This document shows positions 48,870 through 56,561 of a DNA stretch of 64,000 nt, piece by piece. Source of the DNA: a virus; IMG/VR virus record IMGVR_UViG_3300025770_000870, positions 1-64,000 of that record; one strand, 5' to 3'. Position 1 is the first letter of the stretch; each line of letters opens with the position of its first letter. The notes beneath the pieces were generated by a model. That model searched no databases. It had not been told where the DNA came from and saw nothing but the letters and a program-made list of their open reading frames with translations. Position numbers and translations under genes: made by a program.

Positions 48870-49670
48870 TCATTCTTTATTATCCTTTGGTGCTTTATTT
48901 TCTAAACTTCTTCTATAACTATCATTTAAGTCCTTACTAGCAAACTTAGCACCTACTAATCCGAAGAAAATCATCATAATCATTATTGGTGTTGATGATA
49001 CATCAGAAATTTCTCCCGCGGATCCACAAAAACATACATATGCGTTATTGGCAACTAAAAGGTTATAATTCCATAAGCCGTGATATCCAATTGCGGCTAA
49101 CCACCCAATCAAAACATGTATCCATCTTTTGATTGGTAAGTTCTTAGACATCAGTACACCGAAGACCGAACGATTACCTCGCCCATTCTGTATATTGCCT
49201 TTAGCAATCCAATACCCCATGAACACACCAAATAACATATGTGCGATGGTGGCAGTTACTACACGTATTGGTAATACTTGTTCACCGTAAATACTAACAT
49301 ACTGTGCGTTCTCAATTAAAGCGAAACCCAAACCGACCATACTCATATAGAACATAGTGGCTACAGGGTGTTCTTTGGACCTATTAGACACAGTACCCAA
49401 TATAATAAACATAATCAACTTAACCAGTTCCTCCCTAGGTGCTATGAAGAAGAATGTATTAAAGAACTCTATCGGGTTTGAGTCCCAATTAGGTATCAGA
49501 ATAGATATAAACCCCAATAATATAACAGAAGTAACACCAGCCATTATATGGTTTAGTCCACGTTTGATTTTTATGGTTCCAAATGGTGATGTTAGGTATA
49601 CAATTAGCGCGTAAAGTAGAGGTGGTAATATCAACCCTAATAATAAACCTATGTTTATTCCTAGTATCAT
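48870..49670 (-). CDS. PrsW-family intramembrane protease-like protein
   Basis: 266 aa, about eight membrane helices. PrsW marks: APREELVKL (E80-E81) as the EExxK site, GFALIENAQY (E120-N121) and ATIAHMLFGVF (H144). PrsW cleaves the anti-sigma factor RsiW in Bacillus. A phage copy could release a host sigma factor or destroy a membrane sensor. It is one of several envelope genes on this strand; start and length agree with the family. Confidence 0.75.
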   Translation of the reverse strand: MILGINIGLLLGLILPPLLYALIVYLTSPFGTIKIKRGLNHIMAGVTSVILLGFISILIPNWDSNPIEFFNTFFFIAPREELVKLIMFIILGTVSNRSKEHPVATMFYMSMVGLGFALIENAQYVSIYGEQVLPIRVVTATIAHMLFGVFMGYWIAKGNIQNGRGNRSVFGVLMSKNLPIKRWIHVLIGWLAAIGYHGLWNYNLLVANNAYVCFCGSAGEISDVSSTPIMIMMIFFGLVGAKFASKDLNDSYRRSLENKAPKDNKE

Positions 49671-49690
49671 AATTTTCCCATTAACTTATT

Positions 49691-50248
49691 TTAATTTTCC
49701 AAGAAATCCAAACATTTTTGATATAAGGTCTTGTTTCCTCTATTCATATATCTTAAAATATTTTCTTTTTCTTTTAGATAAACCTTTGCGAACTTTGGGT
49801 CATTTACAAGAACGTCTTTTCCGTTATCCAAAAGGTCAGCGTATTTAATTGTTTGAGCTTTAGGTGAGATTCTACCCATTCTAATGGCTTCCATTTCTTT
49901 TCTCCCAGATCTATTCATATCAGGATAACTTTCATGTGTAAAAATATCGGTAAGTTCCTTAACTAATCTAACAACAGCCATAGCAACACCTGGTTCAACA
50001 ATCACTAACATTTCGTTCAGTAATTCAGATTCAGTTGTTGGTGTATCTTCCAAAACATCATGTAGAATTGCCGCATAAACCATAGATTCATCACCTCCAT
50101 TTTCTTTTACGGTATCTGAAACTCTAAATGTGTGTGAAACATAAGGATCACCAGAATATTTTCTTTTTTGGTCACCGTGAAGCCTTGTTGCCAATTCTTT
50201 CACCTTTTCTATTATATCAAAGGACTTATGTGTTTTAACATATCTCAT
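49691..50248 (-). CDS. HD-domain (p)ppGpp hydrolase-like protein (MESH1/SpoT type)
   Basis: 185 aa. H24 in LHGDQKRKYSGDPYVSH, HD at 63-64 in AILHDVLEDT, and IKYADLLDN (134-142) are the metal and nucleotide residues of small alarmone hydrolases. NRSGRKEMEAIRMGRIS matches the linker before IK.AD. There is no synthetase domain. The N-terminus MRYVKTHKSFDIIEK resembles the CTS peptides, and a late-type TTTAATATATACATTG lies about 45 bp upstream. It could clear (p)ppGpp early if injected; hydrolysis of another nucleotide is possible. Confidence 0.85.
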   Translation of the reverse strand: MRYVKTHKSFDIIEKVKELATRLHGDQKRKYSGDPYVSHTFRVSDTVKENGGDESMVYAAILHDVLEDTPTTESELLNEMLVIVEPGVAMAVVRLVKELTDIFTHESYPDMNRSGRKEMEAIRMGRISPKAQTIKYADLLDNGKDVLVNDPKFAKVYLKEKENILRYMNRGNKTLYQKCLDFLEN

Positions 50249-50390
50249 TTTCTAAAATTTATTCTTATATTTTACCAAATCTATACAATGTATATATTAA
50301 ATATAAACTTTATTTATATAGTTAAATATTTAAAAGTATGAAATTTTTTGACAGTTTGTTATTTTATATATAAAAATAAAAAATATATCG

Positions 50391-50762
50391 GTGAAGAAAA
50401 TATTGATAATAGAAGATGATGTAGATATAAGAGATACTATTGCCTCCATTCTTACAGTTAGTTCTTTCGATGTTTATACTGCTGCTAATGGTAAATCTGG
50501 TGTTGAAATGGTGATGAGTAAAAAACCAAACCTTATAATTTGTGATGTTAACATGCCAATTATGAGTGGGTTTGGGGTATTATCAAAATTAAAAAAAGAA
50601 TTATCTGAAAATGATATGCCAATATTTTTATTTCTAACCGCTAGTATTGGTCAAGAAAATATTGATAAGGGTATGTGCCTCGGCGCTGATGGTTATATTT
50701 CGAAACCATTTAAGGTTTCTGAGTTATTGAACTCTATAAACAATAATTTTGAAAAAATATAA
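50391..50762 (+). CDS. Single-domain response regulator (CheY-like)
   Basis: 123 aa, GTG start at 50391 (no ATG in reach). All receiver residues are present: D9-D10, phospho-acceptor D52 in CDVNMP, T83 (LTAS) and K105 (SKPF). There is no output domain. In host cells such proteins act by docking to kinases or motors. No histidine kinase is in the window, so it may draw phosphate from a host kinase. Confidence 0.9.
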   Translation: MKKILIIEDDVDIRDTIASILTVSSFDVYTAANGKSGVEMVMSKKPNLIICDVNMPIMSGFGVLSKLKKELSENDMPIFLFLTASIGQENIDKGMCLGADGYISKPFKVSELLNSINNNFEKI

Positions 50763-50766
50763 ATAT

Positions 50767-51366
50767 TTAACAAAAAAGATTTTTATCTATTTTTTTATTT
50801 AATCTTCTCATAGCCCGTTTAATTCTTTGGTTACAAGTCCTAGGTGTTATGTCGTGTTTTTCCTCTATTTCTTTTTCGGTATACCCATAAACATATTTGT
50901 CTATAACCATCCTAACTTCTAGTGGATCTAACTCTTTATATAATAACCTAACTAATGTTATGAAAGGAACCTTATCGGTTTGATCATATGTTTTATCCTC
51001 AATGTCCCATTTACGTTGTGTTGAAATATCATCTATGCTTGTGGTGATAACCCTTTTCTTACGTCTATTTATTGATAAAATGTGGTTATTAAAACAATAT
51101 GTTAACCAAGAACCAAAAGAAGATTTCAATTTATCAAATTTCGATAAGTCCTTAGTTAAAATCCTAGTCAAAAATATCAACACTTCATCTTCCATCTCTT
51201 CCTTAGATAGATTAACTAGAGTTGTGTTTTTAATTTTGTTGTATAATATAGGTTTAAACTTATTGAATAACCTAGTGATAGATTTTTGGTCACCTTTTTT
51301 AGATTTTTCAACAAATAGATTTGTTTCATCAATAGTAAAATAAAAAAATTTATTTAAAATAATCAT
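50767..51366 (-). CDS. Phage sigma factor (candidate late sigma)
   Basis: 199 aa. The N-terminal half matches sigma region 2 (LFNKFKPILYNKIKN ... GSWLTYCFNNHILSINRRKK), the C-terminal half region 4 (LDPLEVRMVIDKYVYGYTEK, then ITPRTCNQRIKRAMRRL). Regions 1 and 3 are absent, as in ECF sigma factors; T4 gp55 is similar in size. It is the only sigma-like gene seen and the natural candidate to read the TTTAATATATAnnCTA promoters. No anti-sigma gene is adjacent. Confidence 0.85.
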   Translation of the reverse strand: MIILNKFFYFTIDETNLFVEKSKKGDQKSITRLFNKFKPILYNKIKNTTLVNLSKEEMEDEVLIFLTRILTKDLSKFDKLKSSFGSWLTYCFNNHILSINRRKKRVITTSIDDISTQRKWDIEDKTYDQTDKVPFITLVRLLYKELDPLEVRMVIDKYVYGYTEKEIEEKHDITPRTCNQRIKRAMRRLNKKIDKNLFC

Positions 51367-51371
51367 ACTAA

Positions 51372-51614
51372 TTATTTGAACATTGATTCGGGAATAATCA
51401 CTATATGTGATTGTCGTATTTTATATCTAGTATAAGTATCAGATTGATCATAGAAATTTTCTGGTTCTTCTCCAGGTAATAACGGACGCTCACTAAATTG
51501 ATTTTTGCAATATTTAACTAATGAACTATGAGAAGTAGAAACAGCTTTAACTTTTTCAAAAACTTCATCCATAACATCATCATAGGTAATTTCAACTAAT
51601 TCTAAATTTATCAT
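51372..51614 (-). CDS. Hypothetical protein (80 aa)
   Basis: 80 aa, helix (YDDVMDEVFEKVKAVSTSHS) then a polar tail (LLPGEEPENFYDQSD). Directly upstream of the sigma gene (5 bp gap), so it might be a co-activator, but nothing in the sequence shows this. Confidence 0.65.
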   Translation of the reverse strand: MINLELVEITYDDVMDEVFEKVKAVSTSHSSLVKYCKNQFSERPLLPGEEPENFYDQSDTYTRYKIRQSHIVIIPESMFK

Positions 51615-51618
51615 ATTT

Positions 51619-51858
51619 TTATCTCTTTTTTATCAAAATAGTTATTCCGGCGGCCCCACAAGATAAACTATATGTATTAGATTTATTCTCGTTTATAAAA
51701 CCATAATCTTTGAACCTAAATATTATAATATCATTACCCTCAAACCAACCATGAATAGCGTTAGTAGCATAATCAATTGATGGTGATTTTATTAATCCTG
51801 ATTTCCAATTATCACGGAACTCTTCCTCAAACTCTTCTATACTAATATATATTAACAC
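51619..51858 (-). CDS. Hypothetical protein (79 aa)
   Basis: 79 aa, alpha/beta (MLIYISIEEFEEEFRDNWKS; NDIIIFRFKDYGFINE). First gene of the three-gene sigma operon. No family recognised. Confidence 0.65.
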   Translation of the reverse strand: MLIYISIEEFEEEFRDNWKSGLIKSPSIDYATNAIHGWFEGNDIIIFRFKDYGFINENKSNTYSLSCGAAGITILIKKR

Positions 51859-51978
51859 TTAAATAACTTTTTAAATCTAAAACTTGCTTTGTCCATATTA
51901 TTAAAAATTATATAGATAAATGGATGAATGTTTAATAAAATTTTAAATAATTCATATAATTCACATAATATATACTTA

Positions 51979-52419
51979 ATGAGGTATCTAAGAACTAAAT
52001 GGAGTAAATATCTTCCCAGAAAAGTGTTTACCCCACTCGATAAACCAGAAACGTATGGGTCATTTGGGGATGTATTGTTTGTGATAAATAATAACTATAA
52101 TAATCAACATACATCTAGAAACTTACCTTACAATGGAATACACGCCTGGTGTGTGTGGGAAAAAGACTTAGATAGGTTTTGGGAGTTATCAGAATCAGAA
52201 GGCCTCAATAAGGATGATTTTTACTTCATGGAGGGGGGGGATATAATAAACATTAAAGCTCTAAGATGGGAATCCGTAGAATTCTACGTGAAAGGAAAAA
52301 ATTATGATATTCCTAAATTAGAAGACTTTGATATTGATAAACACACACTAAAATGGTTAGAAGAATCTGATAATTATGGATTAACACATCAACTATTAAT
52401 AGAAGTGGATAAAAATTAG
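51979..52419 (+). CDS. Hypothetical protein with CTS-like start (146 aa)
   Basis: 146 aa from ATG at 51979, which abuts a late-type ATAATATATACTTA. MRYLRTKWSKYLPRK only partly resembles the targeting peptide. The body is Trp-rich (GIHAWCVWEKDLDRFWELSE), with GDIINIKALRWESVEFYVKG. A Gly run is encoded by eight consecutive G bases near 52234, a slippage-prone tract. Function unknown. Confidence 0.65.
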   Translation: MRYLRTKWSKYLPRKVFTPLDKPETYGSFGDVLFVINNNYNNQHTSRNLPYNGIHAWCVWEKDLDRFWELSESEGLNKDDFYFMEGGDIINIKALRWESVEFYVKGKNYDIPKLEDFDIDKHTLKWLEESDNYGLTHQLLIEVDKN

Positions 52420-52424
52420 TGATA

Positions 52425-52754
52425 TTATTGTCCTATTGTTATTGTAATTCCTACTATTAATAGACTTGATCCTGTTATCACAGCTAATAAATGCGCTGGT
52501 TGTTTGTATATTGGTCTTTGTTGATATTTTCCATTTACAAATTCACCTTCATTGGGTGTTGCCAACCCTAGTAATGTAAACATCCCACCAGCAACCATTA
52601 AAGCATATCCAGAATGGACATCCATTTGTCTGTGAGTTGTTTTTTGTTGAAGGTGTAAATTTACGTTATAAAGATTGTCCGGAAGTTCCTCTTTAGACAT
52701 TTGAGCCATTGTGAGTAATGGTAAGAACATTAATATACATAATATTTTTTTCAT
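52425..52754 (-). CDS. Secreted/membrane protein (109 aa)
   Basis: 109 aa. Signal peptide (MKKILCILMFLPLLTMAQ), polar region, then two hydrophobic helices (GYALMVAGGMFTLLGLA; LLAVITGSSLLIVGITITI). It overlaps the upstream secreted-protein gene by 4 bp, so the two are coupled. Confidence 0.7.
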   Translation of the reverse strand: MKKILCILMFLPLLTMAQMSKEELPDNLYNVNLHLQQKTTHRQMDVHSGYALMVAGGMFTLLGLATPNEGEFVNGKYQQRPIYKQPAHLLAVITGSSLLIVGITITIGQ

Positions 52755-53734
52755 TTGAGTTGTTTTTTAAATTGACGACCACCTATTTGACCAAGTGGAT
52801 TAAAATATACATAGTTTGGTTCATGTAGTCCTTTGGTAGGAACCGTAACTTCGATAATATCAAACTCTTCTTCATTTCCATCATAATCAATTTGTCGGAG
52901 CATATAGTAATTAGTTTGTGATTCGGGTCGATGACTTGATTGATATTTAATGGTAGTGTTACTGTTTCCAGCACCATTCTTTCTTTCTATTATTTCCCAT
53001 ATTCTACCATCTTCTGAATGTAGAATTTCAAACTTATCGTTATTAATTTCACTAGCGGTTATCCAAGTTAATACAACTATATTGTTATCTTCATTATAAG
53101 CACCATACCAATTAGTTAATGCTATTGGTAATGTACCATTCGGAGCGTCAAATGAAAAAGAAGTAATATCATAATAATAAACTAGAACTTGTCTAGGGTT
53201 TCCTCCAACATAAGAGTTAGAAATGTCAACAGGAGTCTGAAATGGCCCTCCTTGATTATAACTCCAAGAACTAAGATTAGAACGATACCAAATAACAAAT
53301 GTAGGGTCCGTTATTAATTGAAATCTAACTTGAGTTGTTGTATTGGGTACCCTTGTGTCAACTACACCAGAGAATCCTGCTGTATATGTAGCGTCATTAA
53401 CCCAAGCTCCTTGGTCAAAATAATCAAATGTCATGAAATCCCAACCATTTTCAATATATCCTGATAAAGGATATGATACATCTACATTACCTATAACATT
53501 GGAAAAGTCTAGTATTGGACTCATTATGGTAATCGTATCGTTATTTAGGTAAGGTGTACTTCCCAAATTAAAACTTGCGTAATTTTCAGTTCCACCATAA
53601 TTCTGTGTTCCGGATCCATTATCAGCGGTCCATTCACCAACCCCATTAAAGGAATCAAACTCTTCAATTAAGGGGTATTGAGCAAACACAATGTTTACCC
53701 ATAATATTAGTAATATGTTAATAATGTGTTTCAT
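52751..53734 (-). CDS. Secreted protein with T9SS-associated C-terminal module
   Basis: 327 aa. A signal peptide (IINILLILWVNIVFAQ) precedes a cleaved-adhesin/MAM-like beta domain (YPLIEEFDSFNGVGEWTADN). Then comes LPIALTNWYGAYNEDNNIVV ... WITASEINNDKFEILHSEDG, the LPxxLxxFxG...TASExNNdxFxIexSxDG module that sits before T9SS sorting tails. The final NYVYFNPLGQIGGRQFKK may be a short sorting tail. Probably displayed on or released from the infected cell. Confidence 0.85.
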   Translation of the reverse strand: MKHIINILLILWVNIVFAQYPLIEEFDSFNGVGEWTADNGSGTQNYGGTENYASFNLGSTPYLNNDTITIMSPILDFSNVIGNVDVSYPLSGYIENGWDFMTFDYFDQGAWVNDATYTAGFSGVVDTRVPNTTTQVRFQLITDPTFVIWYRSNLSSWSYNQGGPFQTPVDISNSYVGGNPRQVLVYYYDITSFSFDAPNGTLPIALTNWYGAYNEDNNIVVLTWITASEINNDKFEILHSEDGRIWEIIERKNGAGNSNTTIKYQSSHRPESQTNYYMLRQIDYDGNEEEFDIIEVTVPTKGLHEPNYVYFNPLGQIGGRQFKKQLK

Positions 53735-53752
53735 CTCTACATGTTTATCGAT

Positions 53753-53863
53753 TTATTCGTCCTTGATTTGATCCTTTGGATCAGTAATTATAGCCTTTTT
53801 AATCACCATCCATACACATATTATGAACGCAAATATCCAACTAAATATTACTATTTCTACCAT
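53753..53863 (-). CDS. Single-pass membrane micro-protein (36 aa)
   Basis: 36 codons from ATG at 53863: hydrophobic helix (IVIFSWIFAFIICVWMVI), then a polar tail (DPKDQIKDE). Sits just upstream of the secreted-protein gene on the same strand. Confidence 0.55.
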   Translation of the reverse strand: MVEIVIFSWIFAFIICVWMVIKKAIITDPKDQIKDE

Positions 53864-53905
53864 TTCTTATATTATATATTAAATTCTATTAAGTCTTATT
53901 TTCTA

Positions 53906-54145
53906 TTATAAATTATCTGGATTAGATTTATTCAATTTAACACCTCTTAATATACCAAGCTCAATTCTTAACTTATCAACCTCATCACGCAAACATTGGT
54001 CACCATCTTGGTTATTGGGTTGATATTTCCCGCCTCTGTTTGATATAATTTTGGATGTTAAGTAATTTTCAATATCTATAATTCTACTCAATTTATCTTC
54101 TTTTGTTTTAGCGTCACAGTTATCCATTGGTCTTTTTCCAATCAT
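53906..54145 (-). CDS. Hypothetical coiled-coil protein (79 aa)
   Basis: 79 aa. Start 54145 is supported by a junction-like element (CATCTTTCTTTAGTTTA) at the ATG. Helices KEDKLSRIIDIENYLTSKII and RDEVDKLRIELGILRG suggest a small coiled coil. Unknown. Confidence 0.6.
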   Translation of the reverse strand: MIGKRPMDNCDAKTKEDKLSRIIDIENYLTSKIISNRGGKYQPNNQDGDQCLRDEVDKLRIELGILRGVKLNKSNPDNL

Positions 54146-54162
54146 CTTTCTTTAGTTTAATT

Positions 54163-54399
54163 TTATCTTCTTCCTCTTGAATTCCTCGGACTTGTTGTTG
54201 ATTGTCCATATGTGAATCGTTTACTTTTATTCCTTTTCTTACGGGTTGGGTGAGTCCATAGAAATGAAACTTTCTTTTTACTTCGCCATTTCCTCGACCT
54301 TTCTGCATTCTTGAAGGTTTTCATTTCCCATTTGTACATTTGTCCATGTACTTGTAATGAAATTATTATTAATATAAGTATAAGTATAATTCGAAACAA
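54163..54399 (-). CDS. Small secreted basic protein (78 aa)
   Basis: 78 aa. A signal-peptide-like start (IILILILIIISLQVHGQ) is followed by a very basic chain (ERSRKWRSKKKVSFLWTHP ... KKRNKSKRF). An overlapping frame (54120-54308) encodes a more ordinary charged tail, so a frameshift joining the two is possible. Confidence 0.5.
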   Translation of the reverse strand: MFRIILILILIIISLQVHGQMYKWEMKTFKNAERSRKWRSKKKVSFLWTHPTRKKRNKSKRFTYGQSTTSPRNSRGRR

Positions 54400-54410
54400 T
54401 TTAATATCTT

Positions 54411-54599
54411 TTAATTTATTATAAATAATATCATTACCAATAGTATGATAGAAAATATTAAAATTAACACACCATGTTGGATTTTAATATCTCTTAACAT
54501 TCCATCTATGAGTATTTTATCTTCTTCTTTGTATTTTTTATCTTGTTCTTTCTCTCTTCCGTTTTTAAAATACAATTCATTATCTTTTTTTGGTATCAT
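54411..54599 (-). CDS. Tail-anchored membrane protein (62 aa)
   Basis: 62 aa: charged helix (NGREKEQDKKYKEEDKILID), then one C-terminal membrane span (GVLILIFSIILLVMILFII). Orientation is probably N-in. Unknown role. Confidence 0.6.
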   Translation of the reverse strand: MIPKKDNELYFKNGREKEQDKKYKEEDKILIDGMLRDIKIQHGVLILIFSIILLVMILFIIN

Positions 54600-54609
54600 T
54601 TTATTATTT

Positions 54610-55131
54610 TTAATTCAAGATATCATCTATTATAGAATCTCTTATATGTGATTTGGTTAAGTATTTAGATAATATCTTAGTTAGATTTAAGCTTTCAAAT
54701 ACTTCATAATCTAATCTATGCTCTGTATAACTTTGTTCAGGCTCATTAACATGATATGAATACATATCAAATCTAGTTGATTTAATACCAGCATCTGAAT
54801 AAATTAAATCAGATTTCCATAGATTAGATGCTCCTGTGTTGTAAATTATAACAACTGAATAAGAATAACCCAGCCGATTAATTCTACCAAACCCACCAGA
54901 CATATTAAAAGCATTTAACTTTGATTTATCATTTTCATTACGTATGAATTCACCTTTAGTAATAACTGAGAAGGTGTTTAATATAGTCACAGGTACTTTT
55001 TCACTATAATAACCTTCTTCACCATCATAATCATCATAGTGTCGTATGTTAATACACCCATCTTTGATCTGATAATCTCTGATTATTTTAAGTGTGTCTT
55101 CACACTCAACGATATGTATCTTGGTTTTCAT
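54610..55131 (-). CDS. Hypothetical protein (173 aa)
   Basis: 173 aa, beta-rich first half (IHIVECEDTLKIIRDYQIKD; VPVTILNTFSVITKGEFI), helical end (LTKILSKYLTKSHIRDSIID). No signal peptide. No family recognised. Confidence 0.65.
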   Translation of the reverse strand: MKTKIHIVECEDTLKIIRDYQIKDGCINIRHYDDYDGEEGYYSEKVPVTILNTFSVITKGEFIRNENDKSKLNAFNMSGGFGRINRLGYSYSVVIIYNTGASNLWKSDLIYSDAGIKSTRFDMYSYHVNEPEQSYTEHRLDYEVFESLNLTKILSKYLTKSHIRDSIIDDILN

Positions 55132-55168
55132 CTCCTAAAATATAATAAATTTTAAACTTTTCATTATT

Positions 55169-55426
55169 TTATTTTTCACCTTTGTTACATTTCTTGTGAT
55201 GTCTATAATCCTTAATTCCTATTATTAAGGTGAGTATTCCAACGAAAGCCCAGATTATTGCAAAAACAGGACTGTGCATAACCTTATCAAACCAACTATC
55301 ATGATTGTGTGTATTCTCAACAGAATACGCGACAAGTATCATCGATTGTATAAATTGAATTATGTGGAACATTCCATGTAGAAAATTCAACACACCTACG
55401 GATATCAGAATCAAAGACCTTTTCAT
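55169..55426 (-). CDS. Two-helix membrane protein (85 aa)
   Basis: 85 aa with two membrane spans (LILISVGVLNFLHGMFHIIQ; VFAIIWAFVGILTLIIGI) around a His-rich loop (ENTHNHDSWFDKVMHS) and a KHKK-type basic end. His residues could bind metal. Unknown. Confidence 0.65.
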   Translation of the reverse strand: MKRSLILISVGVLNFLHGMFHIIQFIQSMILVAYSVENTHNHDSWFDKVMHSPVFAIIWAFVGILTLIIGIKDYRHHKKCNKGEK

Positions 55427-55495
55427 AATTTATTTTTAATTTGTCACAAAATACACATAATATAATTATTATACAAATAAATACTGAACTATATA

Positions 55496-55801
55496 TCAAA
55501 GTCGTGTTTCAAAACCAGATAATATATCGGCACATCTATCATTAACCTGTTTTTCGGTGAATTTTGGAAATTTAACATGTAAAAGTTCGTGTAAAATATA
55601 TTCATCTGTTAATTTTCTATCATGGTATATTGTGGCAATTTTATTTTCAATATCTATATATACACCCACGAAATATCTATCTTCTTTAGGTATAGATTTA
55701 TCATATAAAACTTGTTCCTTATCTATGCTTTCAGATGATATAAACCACTCTGTTAGACACAATTGTTTTTTCCAAAACAAGATATTATCATTATTCCTCA
55801 T
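55496..55801 (-). CDS. Small HExxH metallopeptidase-like protein
   Basis: 101 aa. TDEYILHELLHVKFPKFTEK contains HELLH (71-75), the zinc-peptidase HExxH motif. The N-terminal half (YFVGVYIDIENKIATIYHDR) provides strands like those before the helix in SprT/ImmA-type folds. It could act on a repressor or other host protein, or be inactive. Overlaps its upstream neighbour by 11 bp. Confidence 0.6.
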   Translation of the reverse strand: MRNNDNILFWKKQLCLTEWFISSESIDKEQVLYDKSIPKEDRYFVGVYIDIENKIATIYHDRKLTDEYILHELLHVKFPKFTEKQVNDRCADILSGFETRL

Positions 55802-55982
55802 CGTTATATTGTTCTGAATCGGTTAATTCTATTTCATCTTCCTTTTTTAATTGACAAGTAGCACAACAATTCTCTGTACCATGATTAACTTCCATAGGAG
55901 CGTACATTGTCATTAAAGCTGTTATTAACAAGGCTATTGTGTGTATTATTTTTTTTATTATTTTCATTCTTATTATTTTCAA
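55791..55982 (-). CDS. Small exported protein with CCATC motif (63 aa)
   Basis: 63 aa with a hydrophobic start (IIHTIALLITALMTMYA) and a CCATC cluster, then an acidic tail. A start at the internal Met6 is also possible. TATCCGG and AT-rich sequence upstream (about 55985-56010) loosely resemble the CCGTATATT promoter. Confidence 0.55.
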   Translation of the reverse strand: MKIIRMKIIKKIIHTIALLITALMTMYAPMEVNHGTENCCATCQLKKEDEIELTDSEQYNDEE

Positions 55983-56118
55983 TAAATATAGGTATTTTTC
56001 CGGATAAAAACAAAAAAATCCTTGTAAACATTACAATATTTATCATAATATATTAATACATGTTTGGTGTGGTACCAAATGGGATAGAAATGGTAAGAGG
56101 TTGTATGTAGAATTAGTC

Positions 56119-56469
56119 TTAGTTAAGATTGTCAAGAAATCCTTTCTCAACCTTACTCAAAGATTCAACACCATACTTAGAAATTTTCTCTAGTATCGAA
56201 TCTATATCAAGGTTCTTTGATTTCTTAGTTGGTGAAAAAGAATCCATTTCTTTTAACTTATCAGAAAAAGAATTAAGAAAAATAATATTGTCTTTATCTT
56301 TCTTAGCTGTGAATGCTATTAATCTACTACCATCTAGGAAAAGTTTAGCGAATCCTTTCCCCTTATTTCCTAAAAGGATATCCATATCAAGGTTAAGTTG
56401 TTTAGCAACCTCGATGAGTTTCTCGTTATTGAATTTAGTAAGGTCGATACAGATTATATTAGTTTTCAT
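56119..56469 (-). CDS. Hypothetical protein (116 aa), DUF6576-like C-terminus
   Basis: 116 aa. The C-terminal segment (DIDSILEKISKYGVESLSKV, EKGFLDNL) looks like the short module (LD.IL.KIS..G..SLT..E..FL) found at the end of many Bacteroidota proteins such as rhomboids. The N-terminus is a small alpha/beta region (IICIDLTKFNNEKLIEVAKQ). Under the doubled CCGTATATT motif at 56494. Confidence 0.65.
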   Translation of the reverse strand: MKTNIICIDLTKFNNEKLIEVAKQLNLDMDILLGNKGKGFAKLFLDGSRLIAFTAKKDKDNIIFLNSFSDKLKEMDSFSPTKKSKNLDIDSILEKISKYGVESLSKVEKGFLDNLN

Positions 56470-56493
56470 GAGTGATTTGTTTAATTATAATAC

Positions 56494-56513
56494 AATATAC
56501 GGATAATATACGG
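56494..56513 (-). promoter_or_regulatory. CCGTATATT-type putative promoter (doubled)
   Basis: Coding strand reads TATCCGTATATTATCCGTATA, two overlapping copies of ATCCGTATATT, 25 bp upstream of the ATG at 56469. Confidence 0.65.
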
Positions 56514-56561
56514 ATAAACAAGCATTATTACCAAAAAACCCAAGTTGGGTTTTTATGTTTA

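Noticed and set aside
54120-54308. Overlapping ORF ending KLKKDDWKKTNG
   Set aside because: Competes with 54163-54399, which has a signal peptide at a sensible start. Could be the true C-terminus if there is a frameshift; not listed separately.
55317-55499. 60-codon minus-strand ORF with a hydrophobic start (MIYSSVFICIIIILCVFC)
   Set aside because: It overlaps most of the better-supported membrane protein at 55169-55426 in another frame and its second half is unconvincing; treated as a shadow, though a short leader peptide cannot be excluded.
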